64,000 bases of DNA from JADJVL01 sp046331545 (GCA_046331545.1 JAXLQR010000002.1:186001-250000); one strand, 5' to 3'; shown: positions 18,201 to 26,508, counted from the stretch's first letter. The notes: a model not told the origin generated them from the sequence alone. A program made the numbers and translations.

Positions 18201-21200
18201 CCCCGTCGCCGAGGCCTGGAAGGGCTTCGACCGCCCCGCCACCAGCGCCGTGCGCCGGGGCAGCACCACCACCGCGGGCGCCGGATCGCCGGGGATCACC
18301 TCCCCGCGGAACGTGGAGCCCTGGCTTCCCGCCACCAGGATGTCGCCGTTGGCGAGCAGCGCCGTGGGCGCGGCGAGGGTGGCCCCCCGGAAGGCCTCGC
18401 TGGCCCCCGTGGCGGGGTCGAAGCGCATGCCCGTGGACTCGCCGTACCGCACGGCCGCCACCGTGCCCTCGAACCAGATGGATCCGTCCACCCGCTCGGT
18501 GGCGCCCCGGCCCGGACCGAGCATCACCGGGCCCAGGCTGAACTGCCCCGTGGCGGGGTCGAAGGCCTCGACCCTCGACGGGGCTGAAGCGTTCCCGGGC
18601 GTCAGGCCGCCCACCCGCCACACCGTGCCGTCCGCGGCCTGGACGAGGGAGCAGTAGTCATGCAGGGTGTTCGAGGTCCCCACCGGGAGGGTTCCGGTCG
18701 TCCTGAAATCGAAGGTCTCCGACGGCGCCGGCGCGTAGTCCCCGTTGAGGACCACCCGGCTGCCGGAGAAGAGCACCCGACCGTCGGCGAGGAGCAGGCT
18801 GGCCACCGGCGTGGCGGACTGCAGGGCGCCCGCCGGGACGAAGGCATCCAGGGCCGGGTCGTAGAGCTCCAGCGACTTCCCGCCGTAGCCATCGGTGCCG
18901 CCGGCGAGGAGCACCTTGCCGTTGGGCAGGAGCGTCGCCAGGCCCCCGGCGCGGACGAAGCTCGGCAAACCCGCGGTGGCGGCGAAGGACTCCGTGGCGG
19001 GATCGAAGAGCTCCGCGGAGGCGTCCGAGGCCCCGCCGGCCAGCAGCACCTTGCCGCTGGGAAGGAGGGTGGCCGTGTGGTTCGAGCGGGACTTCAGCAT
19101 CGGGGCCGCGAGATCCCGGAAGGTCTTGGTGGCGGGATCGTAGAGTTCCGCCGTCTGGGTCCCGCCCCCGGCCAGCAGGACGCGCCCGTCCAGCAGGCGG
19201 GTCAGGGTGGCCTGGAAGCGGGCGGCGGTGCTCCCGCCGCCGTTGGTGGTGAAGGCGTCCGCCGCCAGCACGGTCACCATCGACGCGGCGCTGATGCCCG
19301 TTCCCGGCAGCGTGGCGGTCACGGTGAAGGTGCCGGGGGTGGCCGGCGCCGTGTAGAGGGAGCGGTAGAAGGAATCGGCGAAGGCGCCGCCCGTGGCCGT
19401 CCAGGCCACGGACGCGGTGACCTCCACAAGGGAAGCGCCGCTGCGGGCATAGGCCCGGTAGCGCAGCAGGTCCCCCGGGGCCGTCACCGGCCGTGCCGGC
19501 GCGAGGAAGAGGGCATCGATGGCGTTGACCGTGACCGTGGCCGTGACCTGCCGGGTGGGATCCGGCACCGACCGCGCCGTCACGGTGTAGACCCCGGGCG
19601 TGGCCGGTGCGGTGTAGGTGCCGGTGCCCGGGCCGCCGGTGACGGTGCCGCCGGTGGCGGACCACTGGACGCCGAGTTCCCCGCTGGGCTCCGACACCGT
19701 GAAGGTCGCCGACTGCCCCGGGAGCAGCGTCGCGGACGTGGGCGAGAGGCCCAGGGCCACCGGCGCCACCGCCGTCACGGCGAAGGTCGCCGATTTCGTG
19801 GGATCCGCCACGCTCGTGGCCACGACGTGCCAGGTGCCCGGCGCCGCGGCGGTGTACACGCCGTCCGCCGTGATCGTCCCCGCCGTGGCGCCCTCCTGGA
19901 GGCTCCAGGCTAGGGCGCTGTTGGCGTGGTTGAGCACGGTGGCGCGCAGGGGCCACGCCATGCCCACATGGAAGGCCCGTGCGTAGTTCGGGATGGGCTG
20001 CGTGGGAAAGACCACGGAGACCGCCGGCACGGCGGTGATCCACGCGTGGGCGACGGCCCCGCCCGCCGCCGTGGCGGTCACGTGGACGACCCCCGCCTGG
20101 GTGGCGGTGAAGACCCCGGCCTGGGTGATCGTCCCGCCGCTGGCCGCCCAGGTGACGCCTCCCGCAGCCGCGGGCCCGCTCAGCGCGAGCTGCACCGGCA
20201 GGCCGACGTTCTGGATGGACTGGGCCGGCGCGACGGTGAGGGCAGCCTCGGGGTCGAAGCGCTTCACGGTGACCTGGCCGTCCGTGGGGCCGGGGCCCAC
20301 GAGCTCGCCCGCGAGGGCGAGGATCTGGCCGCCGGCGAGGGAGGCCGCGGCCACCGGCGCGCGGTAGGTGTCCGCCAGGGTCGCGTCCGGAGACGTCGTC
20401 ACGCCGAAGGTGGCGGGGTCCACGCTGGTGCCCGCGGAGATCCAGTCGCCCACCAGGGCTCTGCCGTCGGGCAGGGGCTGGCACCAGCCGGTCCCCAGCT
20501 CGAAGGAGCCCCCGTCCCACTGGAGCTGGTTCGTGGCCGGATCCCAGAGGCCGAACTGGTGGAGGTTGAAGCCGTCGCTGCCCTTGAGCAGCACCTTGCC
20601 GTCGGCCCGGAGCATGGCGTCCGACACCTGGAGGCTCGGCGTCCCGAGGAGCGTGAAGGCGTTGGCCTGGAGGTCCAGCACCTCGAGCCCCGCGGCATCC
20701 GCCACCAGCACCCGGCCGTCGGGCAGGGGCAGCAGCTTCGCGCTGCGGTGGGCCAGCGCCATGTCCGGCAGGGCGGTGGTGGTGCCGGTGGCCGGATCCA
20801 GGATCCCCGCCCACTTCGTGACCACCTCGCAGCCGTAGCAGGATGTCACGCCCGGCGGCAGGCCGTAGCCGCCGGCGAGGAGCACCCGGCCATCGGGGAG
20901 CAGCGTCGTCCCCACGTCCCGCAGGTAGCGCCCGAAGCCCCAGTTGCCCGGCGCCTGGACCCCGGTGCGCGTATCGAAGACGAAGATCGCGCTCGAGTAG
21001 TAGTAGGTGGTGGGACCGGTCCAGTAGAGGCCCCCGAGGAGGAGCAGCCGGTCGTCGGGCAGCATCACCAGCGTGTAGCCCGAGAGGGCGGCGTTGGTCT
21101 GGATCCGTCCCACCAGGCTCCAGGTCCCGGTGCCCGGGTCGAAGCGCTCCACGGGGAGGCCGTCGGCGGTGCTCGGGGAGGCGCCCACCAGCAGCAGGCG

Positions 21201-23033
21201 CCCGGCCCGGTCCACCACCGCGCGGGCATCCATCAGGTCGTAGATGTTCATGGCGGGCGCCGTGCGGGCCACCGGCAGGAAGCGGCCGGGTCCGGTGACG
21301 TTCACCGTGGCGGCCTGGCTAGTCGTGCCGTTGGTGCCCGTGACCGTGAGGGCGTAGCGGGTCGTGCCCGCCGGGGAGACGGTGCGCGGCGTGTTGGCGG
21401 TGAGGGGGAGGTTGCCCGGCGTCACCATGCCGGTGCCGTTCCCGAAGTTGCCCAGGAGCTGGGCGGAGCCCCCCGTCGCGATGCGCGTCGGCGTGGCCGT
21501 GAAGCTGAGGATGACGGGGTTGGGATTGGCGGTGACGGTGATGGTCGCGGTGGTCGTCTTGGTGGCGTCCGCGGCGGCGGTGGCCTTGAGGCTCGCGGTG
21601 CCGGTGGTGAAGGGCGCGGTGTAGAGGATGCTGCCGGTGCCCGAGTCGTTGCCCAGGCTCCCGCCTCCGGAGACCACGGTCCAGGTGACGCCCCCGTTCA
21701 CCGTTCCCGTCACCGTCGCGTTGAAGCTCTGGGTGGTGCCGCTGGGCACGCTGACGGTCTTCGGCGTCACCGTGATGGCGACGGCCCGCACGGTCACCGC
21801 CTTGGTGGCCTTCGCCGTGGGGTCCGCCACGCTGGTGGCGGTGACGGTGACGGTGCCCGCCGCGTTGGGGGCCGTGAGCACGCCGCCGCTGGTGATGGTC
21901 CCGGCGCTGGTGGTCCAGGTCACGGCCTGGTCCGCGAGCCCGTCCACCGTGGCATAGAAGGCGTCGGTGGCGCCCTGGTCCACCGTGGCGACGTCCGCCG
22001 TCACCGTGACCACCGGGCTGACGGTGACCGTGGCCGTGGCGGTCTTGGTCGGGTCCGCCGCGCAGGTGGCGGTCACCGTGCAGGTCCCCGCCGTGGCCGG
22101 GGCCGTGAACACGCCGCCCGATGTGATGCTCCCCGCGCTGCAGGACCAGGTTTTCGCCGAGTTCGAAGAGCCCGTCACCGTGGCGGTGAAGGTCTTGGTC
22201 CCGTTGATCGCGACAGACGCGGTGGTGGGCGAAATCGTGATCCCCACGCCCGGCACCGTGGCCGTGGCGGATCCCGAGCCCATGGGCGTGGCGACACTGG
22301 TGGCCGTCACCGCGTAGCTGCCCGGCGTCACCGGGGCCGTGTAGAGGCCCCCCGAGGTGATGCTGCCGCCGGAAGCCGACCAGGTCACGGAGGATGTGCT
22401 GCCGCCGGTGACCGTGGCGGTGAACTGCTGGGTGGCCCCCTGGTTCACCGTCGGCGCCGCCGGGCTCACCGACACCTTCACCGGCACCGTCACCGTGGCC
22501 GACGCGGTCTTGGTGGTGTCCGCGCTGCTCTTGACCGTCACCGTGAAGGTGCCGCCCTTGGACGGGGCGGTGTACTTGCCCGAGGTGCTGACGCTCCCGT
22601 TGCCCGTCCCCGCCACCGCCCAGGTCACCGCTGTGTTCGTGGTGCCCGTCACCGTCGCAGCGAACTGCTGGGTCCCGCCCTGGGCCACCGTCGCGGTGGT
22701 GGGGCTGATGCTGATCCCCACCGCCGAGACCGTGACCGTGGCCGACGCGGTCTTGGTGGTGTCGGCCTTGCTCTTCACCACCACCGTGAAGGTGCCCGCC
22801 TTCGCCGGCGCCGTGTAGAGCCCCGAGGTCGTGATGCTGCCGTTCCCGGTCCCCGTCACCGACCAGGTCACCCCCGTGTTCGTCGTCCCCGTCACCGTGG
22901 CCGAGAACTGCAGGGTCGCGCCCTGGTTCAGCGTGGCCGTGGTGGGGCTGATGGAGATGCCCACCGCCGCGGCCAGGGGCATGGCGGCCACATAGGCGCA
23001 CAGGTGCAGGGAACGGACAAGCTGCCGGAGCAT
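14148..23033 (-). CDS. Giant secreted Ig-like/kelch-repeat protein with atypical C-terminus
   Basis: 2961 residues from ATG 23033, chosen because GAGG lies six bases upstream; the ATG at 23054 lacks a ribosome site. A signal peptide (LHLCAYVAAMPLAAA) leads into about 19 Ig-like units of ~80 residues, many starting V-x-I-S-P and ending T-A-x-V-T-V. Three kelch blocks interrupt them (roughly residues 580-935, 1260-1580 and 2270-2680), with repeats such as LLPDGRVLLAGGY and TALQDGRILIAGG. The last ~280 residues are unlike the rest, AT-rich in DNA, and contain NHG (His 2783) and GFCWSA (Cys 2883). No LPXTG, autotransporter barrel or type IX sorting domain is visible. A surface or extracellular role is likely; the exact job is unknown. 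It is co-translated with the lipoprotein gene downstream. Confidence 0.88.
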   Translation of the reverse strand: MLRQLVRSLHLCAYVAAMPLAAAVGISISPTTATLNQGATLQFSATVTGTTNTGVTWSVTGTGNGSITTSGLYTAPAKAGTFTVVVKSKADTTKTASATVTVSAVGISISPTTATVAQGGTQQFAATVTGTTNTAVTWAVAGTGNGSVSTSGKYTAPSKGGTFTVTVKSSADTTKTASATVTVPVKVSVSPAAPTVNQGATQQFTATVTGGSTSSVTWSASGGSITSGGLYTAPVTPGSYAVTATSVATPMGSGSATATVPGVGITISPTTASVAINGTKTFTATVTGSSNSAKTWSCSAGSITSGGVFTAPATAGTCTVTATCAADPTKTATATVTVSPVVTVTADVATVDQGATDAFYATVDGLADQAVTWTTSAGTITSGGVLTAPNAAGTVTVTATSVADPTAKATKAVTVRAVAITVTPKTVSVPSGTTQSFNATVTGTVNGGVTWTVVSGGGSLGNDSGTGSILYTAPFTTGTASLKATAAADATKTTTATITVTANPNPVILSFTATPTRIATGGSAQLLGNFGNGTGMVTPGNLPLTANTPRTVSPAGTTRYALTVTGTNGTTSQAATVNVTGPGRFLPVARTAPAMNIYDLMDARAVVDRAGRLLLVGASPSTADGLPVERFDPGTGTWSLVGRIQTNAALSGYTLVMLPDDRLLLLGGLYWTGPTTYYYSSAIFVFDTRTGVQAPGNWGFGRYLRDVGTTLLPDGRVLLAGGYGLPPGVTSCYGCEVVTKWAGILDPATGTTTALPDMALAHRSAKLLPLPDGRVLVADAAGLEVLDLQANAFTLLGTPSLQVSDAMLRADGKVLLKGSDGFNLHQFGLWDPATNQLQWDGGSFELGTGWCQPLPDGRALVGDWISAGTSVDPATFGVTTSPDATLADTYRAPVAAASLAGGQILALAGELVGPGPTDGQVTVKRFDPEAALTVAPAQSIQNVGLPVQLALSGPAAAGGVTWAASGGTITQAGVFTATQAGVVHVTATAAGGAVAHAWITAVPAVSVVFPTQPIPNYARAFHVGMAWPLRATVLNHANSALAWSLQEGATAGTITADGVYTAAAPGTWHVVATSVADPTKSATFAVTAVAPVALGLSPTSATLLPGQSATFTVSEPSGELGVQWSATGGTVTGGPGTGTYTAPATPGVYTVTARSVPDPTRQVTATVTVNAIDALFLAPARPVTAPGDLLRYRAYARSGASLVEVTASVAWTATGGAFADSFYRSLYTAPATPGTFTVTATLPGTGISAASMVTVLAADAFTTNGGGSTAARFQATLTRLLDGRVLLAGGGTQTAELYDPATKTFRDLAAPMLKSRSNHTATLLPSGKVLLAGGASDASAELFDPATESFAATAGLPSFVRAGGLATLLPNGKVLLAGGTDGYGGKSLELYDPALDAFVPAGALQSATPVASLLLADGRVLFSGSRVVLNGDYAPAPSETFDFRTTGTLPVGTSNTLHDYCSLVQAADGTVWRVGGLTPGNASAPSRVEAFDPATGQFSLGPVMLGPGRGATERVDGSIWFEGTVAAVRYGESTGMRFDPATGASEAFRGATLAAPTALLANGDILVAGSQGSTFRGEVIPGDPAPAVVVLPRRTALVAGRSKPFQASATGLGNTGFTWSVQEGVGSVSPQGVFTAPLAAGTYHVVATSTLNGAFAAVATVDVVQDVEVSIAPSLIQLRPSATQRFNASVVGAGNPAVTWSASGGSIAADGTYTAPAAVGTYTVTAASVANPEITATATVVVSSTGGSIPTPKITAFTADTTVVLAGAPVNLAWTVLGAYQQTLYADSSPQDVTGLAGFAPRPLTTTQYQLSATNPAGGATSAVLTVNVVQGPVSIGITPSAAQMFVGQTYQFGFSLSPTTRRVWSATGGTITQGGLYTAPATPGTYTVTVASVDDPTKTASAVVTVSAPEVSLNLQPTYASLAPGGARTFTATIQVTGSPDQGIVWSCTGGLLVPKGRYAYYAAPLVPGTYAVTAASSANPDVNLSATVVVTAAGASTPWLNAIPQGAILSAGQRIFLGSEYTVADPQTGLDWSADGGQLALESTGASACFTAPANPGTYTVSLRGRGAHAGLAAQGTITVTAAPPSPPPMAILPSAATLGLYQSMFLEALDSQGVPMTNATWTVQEANGGLVTAAGMYEAPGQAGTYHVTATDPADPARVATATITVASSGGGGGDGDPAPTDRGVTVAPDRAQIPAGTYQALSATVAGLDDQSVTWRIENSPADASIGSDGVFIASRPGTYRVVAASTVDATLNGSAVITVVSSVTPIATMPANMPVRGYSVTALQDGRILIAGGSNAAGVPTGTGRVYDPATGAFTEVSNALVGMAYHSAQLLDDGRVLLSGGFAPTQDPSGGISGPDYQWRQAAVYDPATNSFQALPVPTATTYTNPAFGQMRGSHPSGTAVRLGDGKILIVGDNYPTSVYNGHVITAYQRLRRSDVFDPATNTFDLGNWNAGSPDDPWTPTPDTFETFPGQTAVTLDDGRVLITGGHVPPVADPIDPCTGAVKQPYGETAGAYPYTACIRNDAKLYSASGLSPLPPMTSPRSYHTMTKLADGRVLIVGGFQSVTFDATPTVRDPATNLFDPHTKETTTATAEIFDPVSGTFIPTGSLHDARGAHAAALLPTGKVLVIGGEQANGDGNINLPVTIEEYDPETGRFTIVETMQTGISWPKLVLMSNHDLFISGLGLDTNSVGSSKLQGIQENNNSIGQQPKLATYKTLKFGLYASNAGGGAGTASKFALGLKFLSAFADHPVIQNSYFQPQIFNQLNASGVPFQILINHGYSLGFKQDYPYQVQIRDSDGNLVLTQRTAKLNPAYFGIATNPEDGGPDGLKYKLPIKFIDPDLGLIEMSEDIPFLPLPGPNSPIGISEIKADVIILGFCWSAKAYRQWQPIVKSVTKGRKPLILAFENAFNIDYLARLLGNIIAEKGDLNYSNIEIEFRSRVATYGLTNSGFTFFHQ
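22491..22970 (-). repeat. Tandem Ig-like unit repeats (~240 bp)
   Basis: The first two Ig-like units of the giant protein are nearly the same at DNA and protein level (VGISISPTTATLNQG and VGISISPTTATVAQG, each ending ADTTKTASATVTV). Later units share the framework but diverge. This suggests expansion by recent local duplication at the N-terminal end. Confidence 0.7.
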
Positions 23034-23460
23034 GGAGACCTCGGGTTGAATCATCGGGACGGAATCAGGATCGGAAGGCTCCGCCCCTGCGGTGTCGGGC
23101 GCATCCCCAACGGAGCATTCCCGGGCCCGGACGGTCGAGGGGCGGGATCGAGCGGGCTGCCTCGGGTACGGCGGGGCTGGCCTTCACGGCCACGCGTCTG
23201 CTCGCGCGCAGAACCCTGCTCTCCGTCTGCATCCCAAAGACCCCGTTCAAACCGAAGCTCCAGATTATCGGCTGGCGCGGGGTACGCCGATGACGAGGAT
23301 CACGGCGAGGCCGGGCCGTTTCGCCGGGAATATCGTTGAGTTGAAAGGGATCGTCACCGAATCGGGAAGAGGTCTTAACAAAACTTAACCATCGCTGCAG
23401 GAGGTGATTAGCCTCAGCGACGTAATGAAGACCGCCCTCCGCACGCCGGCACAGGGCCCC
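23034..23460. other. Long non-coding leader/promoter region of the giant gene
   Basis: This 427-base stretch between two minus-strand genes holds no convincing gene. Small open frames on both strands lack ribosome sites and family resemblance. A direct repeat lies at 23374-23389. Minus-strand GATAAT near 23264-23269 is a possible -10 element, but with no good -35. I looked for c-di-GMP, cobalamin and SAM riboswitch signatures and saw none. Confidence 0.5.
23374..23389 (-). promoter_or_regulatory. Direct repeat GTTAAG-N4-GTTAAG
   Basis: On the minus strand GTTAAG occurs twice with a 10-base period (plus strand CTTAAC at 23374-23379 and 23384-23389) and a TTTT spacer. It lies ~340 bases upstream of the giant gene start. 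The spacing and half-site match the four-unit array at 26473-26508. A binding site for a tandem-binding regulator of OmpR type is the likely meaning. Confidence 0.45.
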
Positions 23461-24120
23461 TCACCGTCCCGCCCCGTACCGCCCCCGCAGCGCCCTGTCC
23501 GCCTGCGCGAGGGCTTCGGCCCGCGCCTGGGCGGCCTGGGCGCGGGCGGCGAGGGTGGTGAGGGAGGACTCCTCCGGACTTCCGCCGGCCAGGGCGCTCC
23601 GCATCGCGCGCAGCAGGGCGAGGTTCTCGTCCAGGAGGGCGAGGCTCTCCTGGTGGAAGGCGGCGCAGGGGGGCGGCGGGGCGAGCTGGGCCAGCCTGCG
23701 CCGGGCCTTCTGGCTGTCGGCCATCATGCGGTCGAAGCCCGACGCGTCCCCCTTGGCGAGGCCCGCGAGCATGTCCTGGGCGAGGGCCTGGGGATCGCCC
23801 GAAGCCTGCCCGGGCGCGATCCGGTCCATGGCCGCGAAGTAGGCCTGCACGGCGGCACGCATGGGGTCCTGCGGGTCCGCCGCCCCCTCGGGCACCGGGT
23901 CCAGGCGCGCCGGAGGCGGCACAGCCTCGGACTTCGGCGCTGCCGTCACCGCGGAAGGGGCGGGGAACCCGGGGGCGGAGGGCGGAGCGGCCTGGGCCGC
24001 GGACGGCCCGCCCCGGCGCCCCGCCTCCCTGCCCAGCAGGAAGGCCACCGCCAGCAGCGCGGCGCCCAGGGCCGCGGCCATCGCCAGCAGCGCGCCGCGG
24101 CTCACGCTCACCTGGGCCAT
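23461..24120 (-). CDS. Membrane-anchored helical hypothetical protein
   Basis: 219 residues. One N-terminal membrane segment (about residues 9-30, ALLAMAAALGAALLAVAFLLG) is followed by a Pro/Ala-rich linker and then a helical domain rich in Ala, Arg and Gln from about residue 85 to the end. There is no recognisable catalytic motif and only one Cys outside the anchor. It sits alone between oligopeptidase B and the giant gene, all on the minus strand, 76 bases after the peptidase stop on the map but upstream of the giant gene's long leader. The function is unknown. Confidence 0.72.
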   Translation of the reverse strand: MAQVSVSRGALLAMAAALGAALLAVAFLLGREAGRRGGPSAAQAAPPSAPGFPAPSAVTAAPKSEAVPPPARLDPVPEGAADPQDPMRAAVQAYFAAMDRIAPGQASGDPQALAQDMLAGLAKGDASGFDRMMADSQKARRRLAQLAPPPPCAAFHQESLALLDENLALLRAMRSALAGGSPEESSLTTLAARAQAAQARAEALAQADRALRGRYGAGR

Positions 24121-24196
24121 GGGATCCTCCGCCCCCAGTGTGCCCGCAACGCGAAGGCGCGGCCGGGGCCGCGCCTTCGTCGAAGGACCTGGAAGG

Positions 24197-26401
24197 CTAC
24201 TTCGTGATCCCCACCTGGTTCAGCATCCACGCCATCTCCCAGGCCCGGTCCTTGAGCGCGTCGTAGCGGCCCGACGCGCCGCCGTGGCCGGCGGGGTCCA
24301 TCTTGCACTTGAAGTGCAGGGGGTTCGCGTCGGTCTTCAGGGCGCGGAGCTTGGCGACGTACTTGGCGGGCTCCCAGTACATGACCTGGCTGTCGTTGTA
24401 GCTGGTGGTGACCAGGATCGCCGGGTAGGCCTTGCGCTCGAGGTTGTCGTAGGGGCTGTAGGACTTCATGTAGTCGTAGGCGGCCTTCTCATTGGGATTG
24501 CCCCACTCCAGGTACTCGCCCACGGTGAGGGGCAGCGAGGCGTCCCACATCGTGTTCATCACGTCCACGAAGGGCACGGCGCTGTGCACCGCCTTGAAGA
24601 GGTCCGGGGCCATGTTCGTCACGGCGCCCATCAGCAGGCCGCCGGCGCTGCCGCCCTCGGCCATCAGGCGGTCCGGCGAGGTCCACTTCTGGGCGACGAG
24701 CCAGCGGCCGCAGTCGATGAAGTCGTTGAAGGTGTTCTTCTTCTTCATCAGCATGCCGTCGTCGTGCCAGGCCTCGCCCATCTCGTTGCCGCCCCGGATG
24801 TGGGCGGTGGCGAAGACCACGCCCCGGTCCAGGAGGCTGAGGGCCGAGTGGCGGAAGCCGGCGGTCATGCCGAAGCCGTAGGAGCCGTAGCCGTAGAGCC
24901 AGAGCGGATTGGAGCCGTCCAGCCTCGTGCCCTTGCGGTACACGATGGACAGGGGGATCTTCACGCCGTCCCGGGCCGGGGCCCAGAGCCGCTTGCACTC
25001 GTACTTCGAGGGATCGAAGCCCCCGAGCACCTCCTCCTGCTTCAGCAGCGTGCGCTTGAGCGTCCCCAGGTCCACCTCGAAGACCGAGGCCGGCGTGACG
25101 GGGCTCTGGTAGTTGAAGCGGAAGGTCGCGGCGTCGAACTCCGGGTTCGCGTCGCCGCCCGCGTCGTAGACCTCCTCGGGGAAGGCCAGGTCGTGCCAGG
25201 CCCTGGCCTTGAAGTCGTACACGCGGAAGCCCCGCAGGCCGGCCTTCCGGGTGTGGGCCACCGCGTGGTCCCGGAAGACCTCGAAGTCCTCGAGGAGCGT
25301 GTCGGCGGCGTGGGGGACGAAGGGCTTCCAGGCCTTCTCCGACGGATCGGCGACGGGGGCGGTGACGAGGCGGAAGTTCTTCGCGCCCTTGTTGGTGCGG
25401 ATGTAGAACAGGCCGTCGCGGTGCTCGAGGTCGTACTTGTGCCCCTTCTCGCGGGGCAGCAGCGGCCGGAACGCGCCCGAGGGCCGGTCGGACTCGAGGA
25501 CGCGCATCTCCCAGGTGTCCGTGCTCTGCACCGCCAGCACCTCGTACTTCCGGTCGCGGGTGCGGCCGAGGTAGGCGCGGTACAGCTCGTCCTTCTCCTC
25601 GTAGACCGGTTCCGGCTTCCCGCCCTCGGCGAGGCGCCAGAGGATGTTGGACCGCTTCGTTACCGCGTCCTCGGTGGTGTAGAACACCGTCCGGTTGTCC
25701 GCGGCCCACTGGACGCTGGTCACGCGCTCCGCGAGGGGGCCGCTCACCCGGCCGGTGGCGAGGTCCTTGAGGTAGAGGCTGAACTGGCGGAACCCGGTGG
25801 TGTCGGTGCTGTAGAGCAGCCGCGTCCCGTCGTCGCTCACGACGAAGGCGCCGATGCCCAGGAACTTCAGGCCCTTGGCCAGCTCGTTCTGGTCGAGGAG
25901 CACCTCCTCCCGGGCGTCCTTCGCCACGCCCTTCGCGTCCCCCGCCTTGCGGCAGCGGATCGGGTACTGCTTCCCCTCCTCCGTGCGCGAGTAGTACCAC
26001 CAGGCGCCCTGGCGCACGGGCACCGAGAGGTCGGTCTGCTTGATGCGGCCGAGGATCTCCTGGTAGAGCGCGTCCGCGAAGGGCTGGATCTCCCGGGTGG
26101 CCGCGGCGGTGAAGGCGTTCTCGGCCTCGAGGTAGCGCTCCACCTCCGGCGAGCCCTTCTCCCGCAGCCAGAACCAGTCGTCGCTCACCCGCTCGCCGTG
26201 CCGCACTTCCGTGTGGGGCTTGCGGGGCGCCAGGGGCGGCGCGGGCGGCGCCGGGGCCGCGGCGGGCCCCGCGCCGGCGTCCCGGACGGAAGCCGCGGGA
26301 CGGGATCCCGGGGCGGCGTTCGATTCCGGGCGCTGGGCCACGAGACCTCCACCAGAAACGAGCAGAGCGAGGGCGATGCGGAAGGTCACGGGGCCGGCCA
26401 T
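24197..26401 (-). CDS. ptrB: Oligopeptidase B (prolyl oligopeptidase family S9)
   Basis: 734 residues with an N-terminal signal peptide (FRIALALLVSGGGLVAQ) and a Pro/Ala-rich linker, so probably periplasmic. The N-terminal beta-propeller (about 65-450) is followed by the alpha/beta-hydrolase domain. The nucleophile lies in GGSAGGLLMGAV (Ser near 587), the acid near SYNDSQVMYWEP and the His in DPAGHGGASGRYD near 703. Oligopeptidase B hallmarks are VPFVDVMNTM, SLPLTVGEYLEWGNP and SYSPYDN. It cleaves short peptides after basic residues. The ATG has AGGAG nine bases upstream. A four-unit direct repeat lies 72 bases upstream of the start and may control it. Confidence 0.92.
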   Translation of the reverse strand: MAGPVTFRIALALLVSGGGLVAQRPESNAAPGSRPAASVRDAGAGPAAAPAPPAPPLAPRKPHTEVRHGERVSDDWFWLREKGSPEVERYLEAENAFTAAATREIQPFADALYQEILGRIKQTDLSVPVRQGAWWYYSRTEEGKQYPIRCRKAGDAKGVAKDAREEVLLDQNELAKGLKFLGIGAFVVSDDGTRLLYSTDTTGFRQFSLYLKDLATGRVSGPLAERVTSVQWAADNRTVFYTTEDAVTKRSNILWRLAEGGKPEPVYEEKDELYRAYLGRTRDRKYEVLAVQSTDTWEMRVLESDRPSGAFRPLLPREKGHKYDLEHRDGLFYIRTNKGAKNFRLVTAPVADPSEKAWKPFVPHAADTLLEDFEVFRDHAVAHTRKAGLRGFRVYDFKARAWHDLAFPEEVYDAGGDANPEFDAATFRFNYQSPVTPASVFEVDLGTLKRTLLKQEEVLGGFDPSKYECKRLWAPARDGVKIPLSIVYRKGTRLDGSNPLWLYGYGSYGFGMTAGFRHSALSLLDRGVVFATAHIRGGNEMGEAWHDDGMLMKKKNTFNDFIDCGRWLVAQKWTSPDRLMAEGGSAGGLLMGAVTNMAPDLFKAVHSAVPFVDVMNTMWDASLPLTVGEYLEWGNPNEKAAYDYMKSYSPYDNLERKAYPAILVTTSYNDSQVMYWEPAKYVAKLRALKTDANPLHFKCKMDPAGHGGASGRYDALKDRAWEMAWMLNQVGITK

Positions 26402-26429
26402 GGGAAAGAGCTCCTGAGGGAACGTTGGG

Positions 26430-26435
26430 AGGATA
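26430..26435 (-). promoter_or_regulatory. Candidate -10 element for oligopeptidase B
   Basis: On the minus strand TATCCT lies 29-34 bases before the ATG, giving a leader of about 22 bases. No good -35 is seen, as expected for a promoter that needs an activator. The repeat array at 26473-26508 would lie about 50-85 bases upstream of the transcript start. Confidence 0.35.
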
Positions 26436-26472
26436 CCACGTGACAGGATGCTTCACGCCCTCCGCCGCCGCC

Positions 26473-26508
26473 GTTAAGAGTTGTTAAACGTGGTGAAGCG
26501 TTGTGAAG
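26473..26508. promoter_or_regulatory. Four-unit direct repeat with exact 10-bp period
   Basis: On the plus strand the hexamers GTTAAG (26473), GTTAAA (26483), GTGAAG (26493) and GTGAAG (26503) follow one another at exactly 10-base intervals with four-base spacers. One helical turn between units means every half-site faces the same side of DNA, typical of head-to-tail binding by OmpR-type regulators. A fifth copy of the half-site on the other strand (plus-strand CTTCAC at 26451-26456) overlaps the expected -35 position of the peptidase gene. Confidence 0.55.

Noticed and set aside
15831..18587. 918-codon open frame opposite the giant gene (and a 1137-codon one at 19926-23339)
   Set aside because: Both are antisense shadows of the repeat-rich, GC-biased giant gene. 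Their products are Arg/Gly/His-rich with no domain, and the opposite strand shows clear Ig-like and kelch repeats.
22491..23000. Repeat array considered as CRISPR
   Set aside because: Repeat units are ~240 bp, in frame and encode Ig-like domains; there are no short repeats with unique spacers and no cas genes.
23092..23388. 98-codon plus-strand open frame in the giant gene's leader
   Set aside because: No ribosome site, no family resemblance, and it runs through the direct repeat at 23374; treated as non-coding.
23034..23400. c-di-GMP riboswitch ahead of the giant gene
   Set aside because: The GEMM core sequences were not found on the minus strand.
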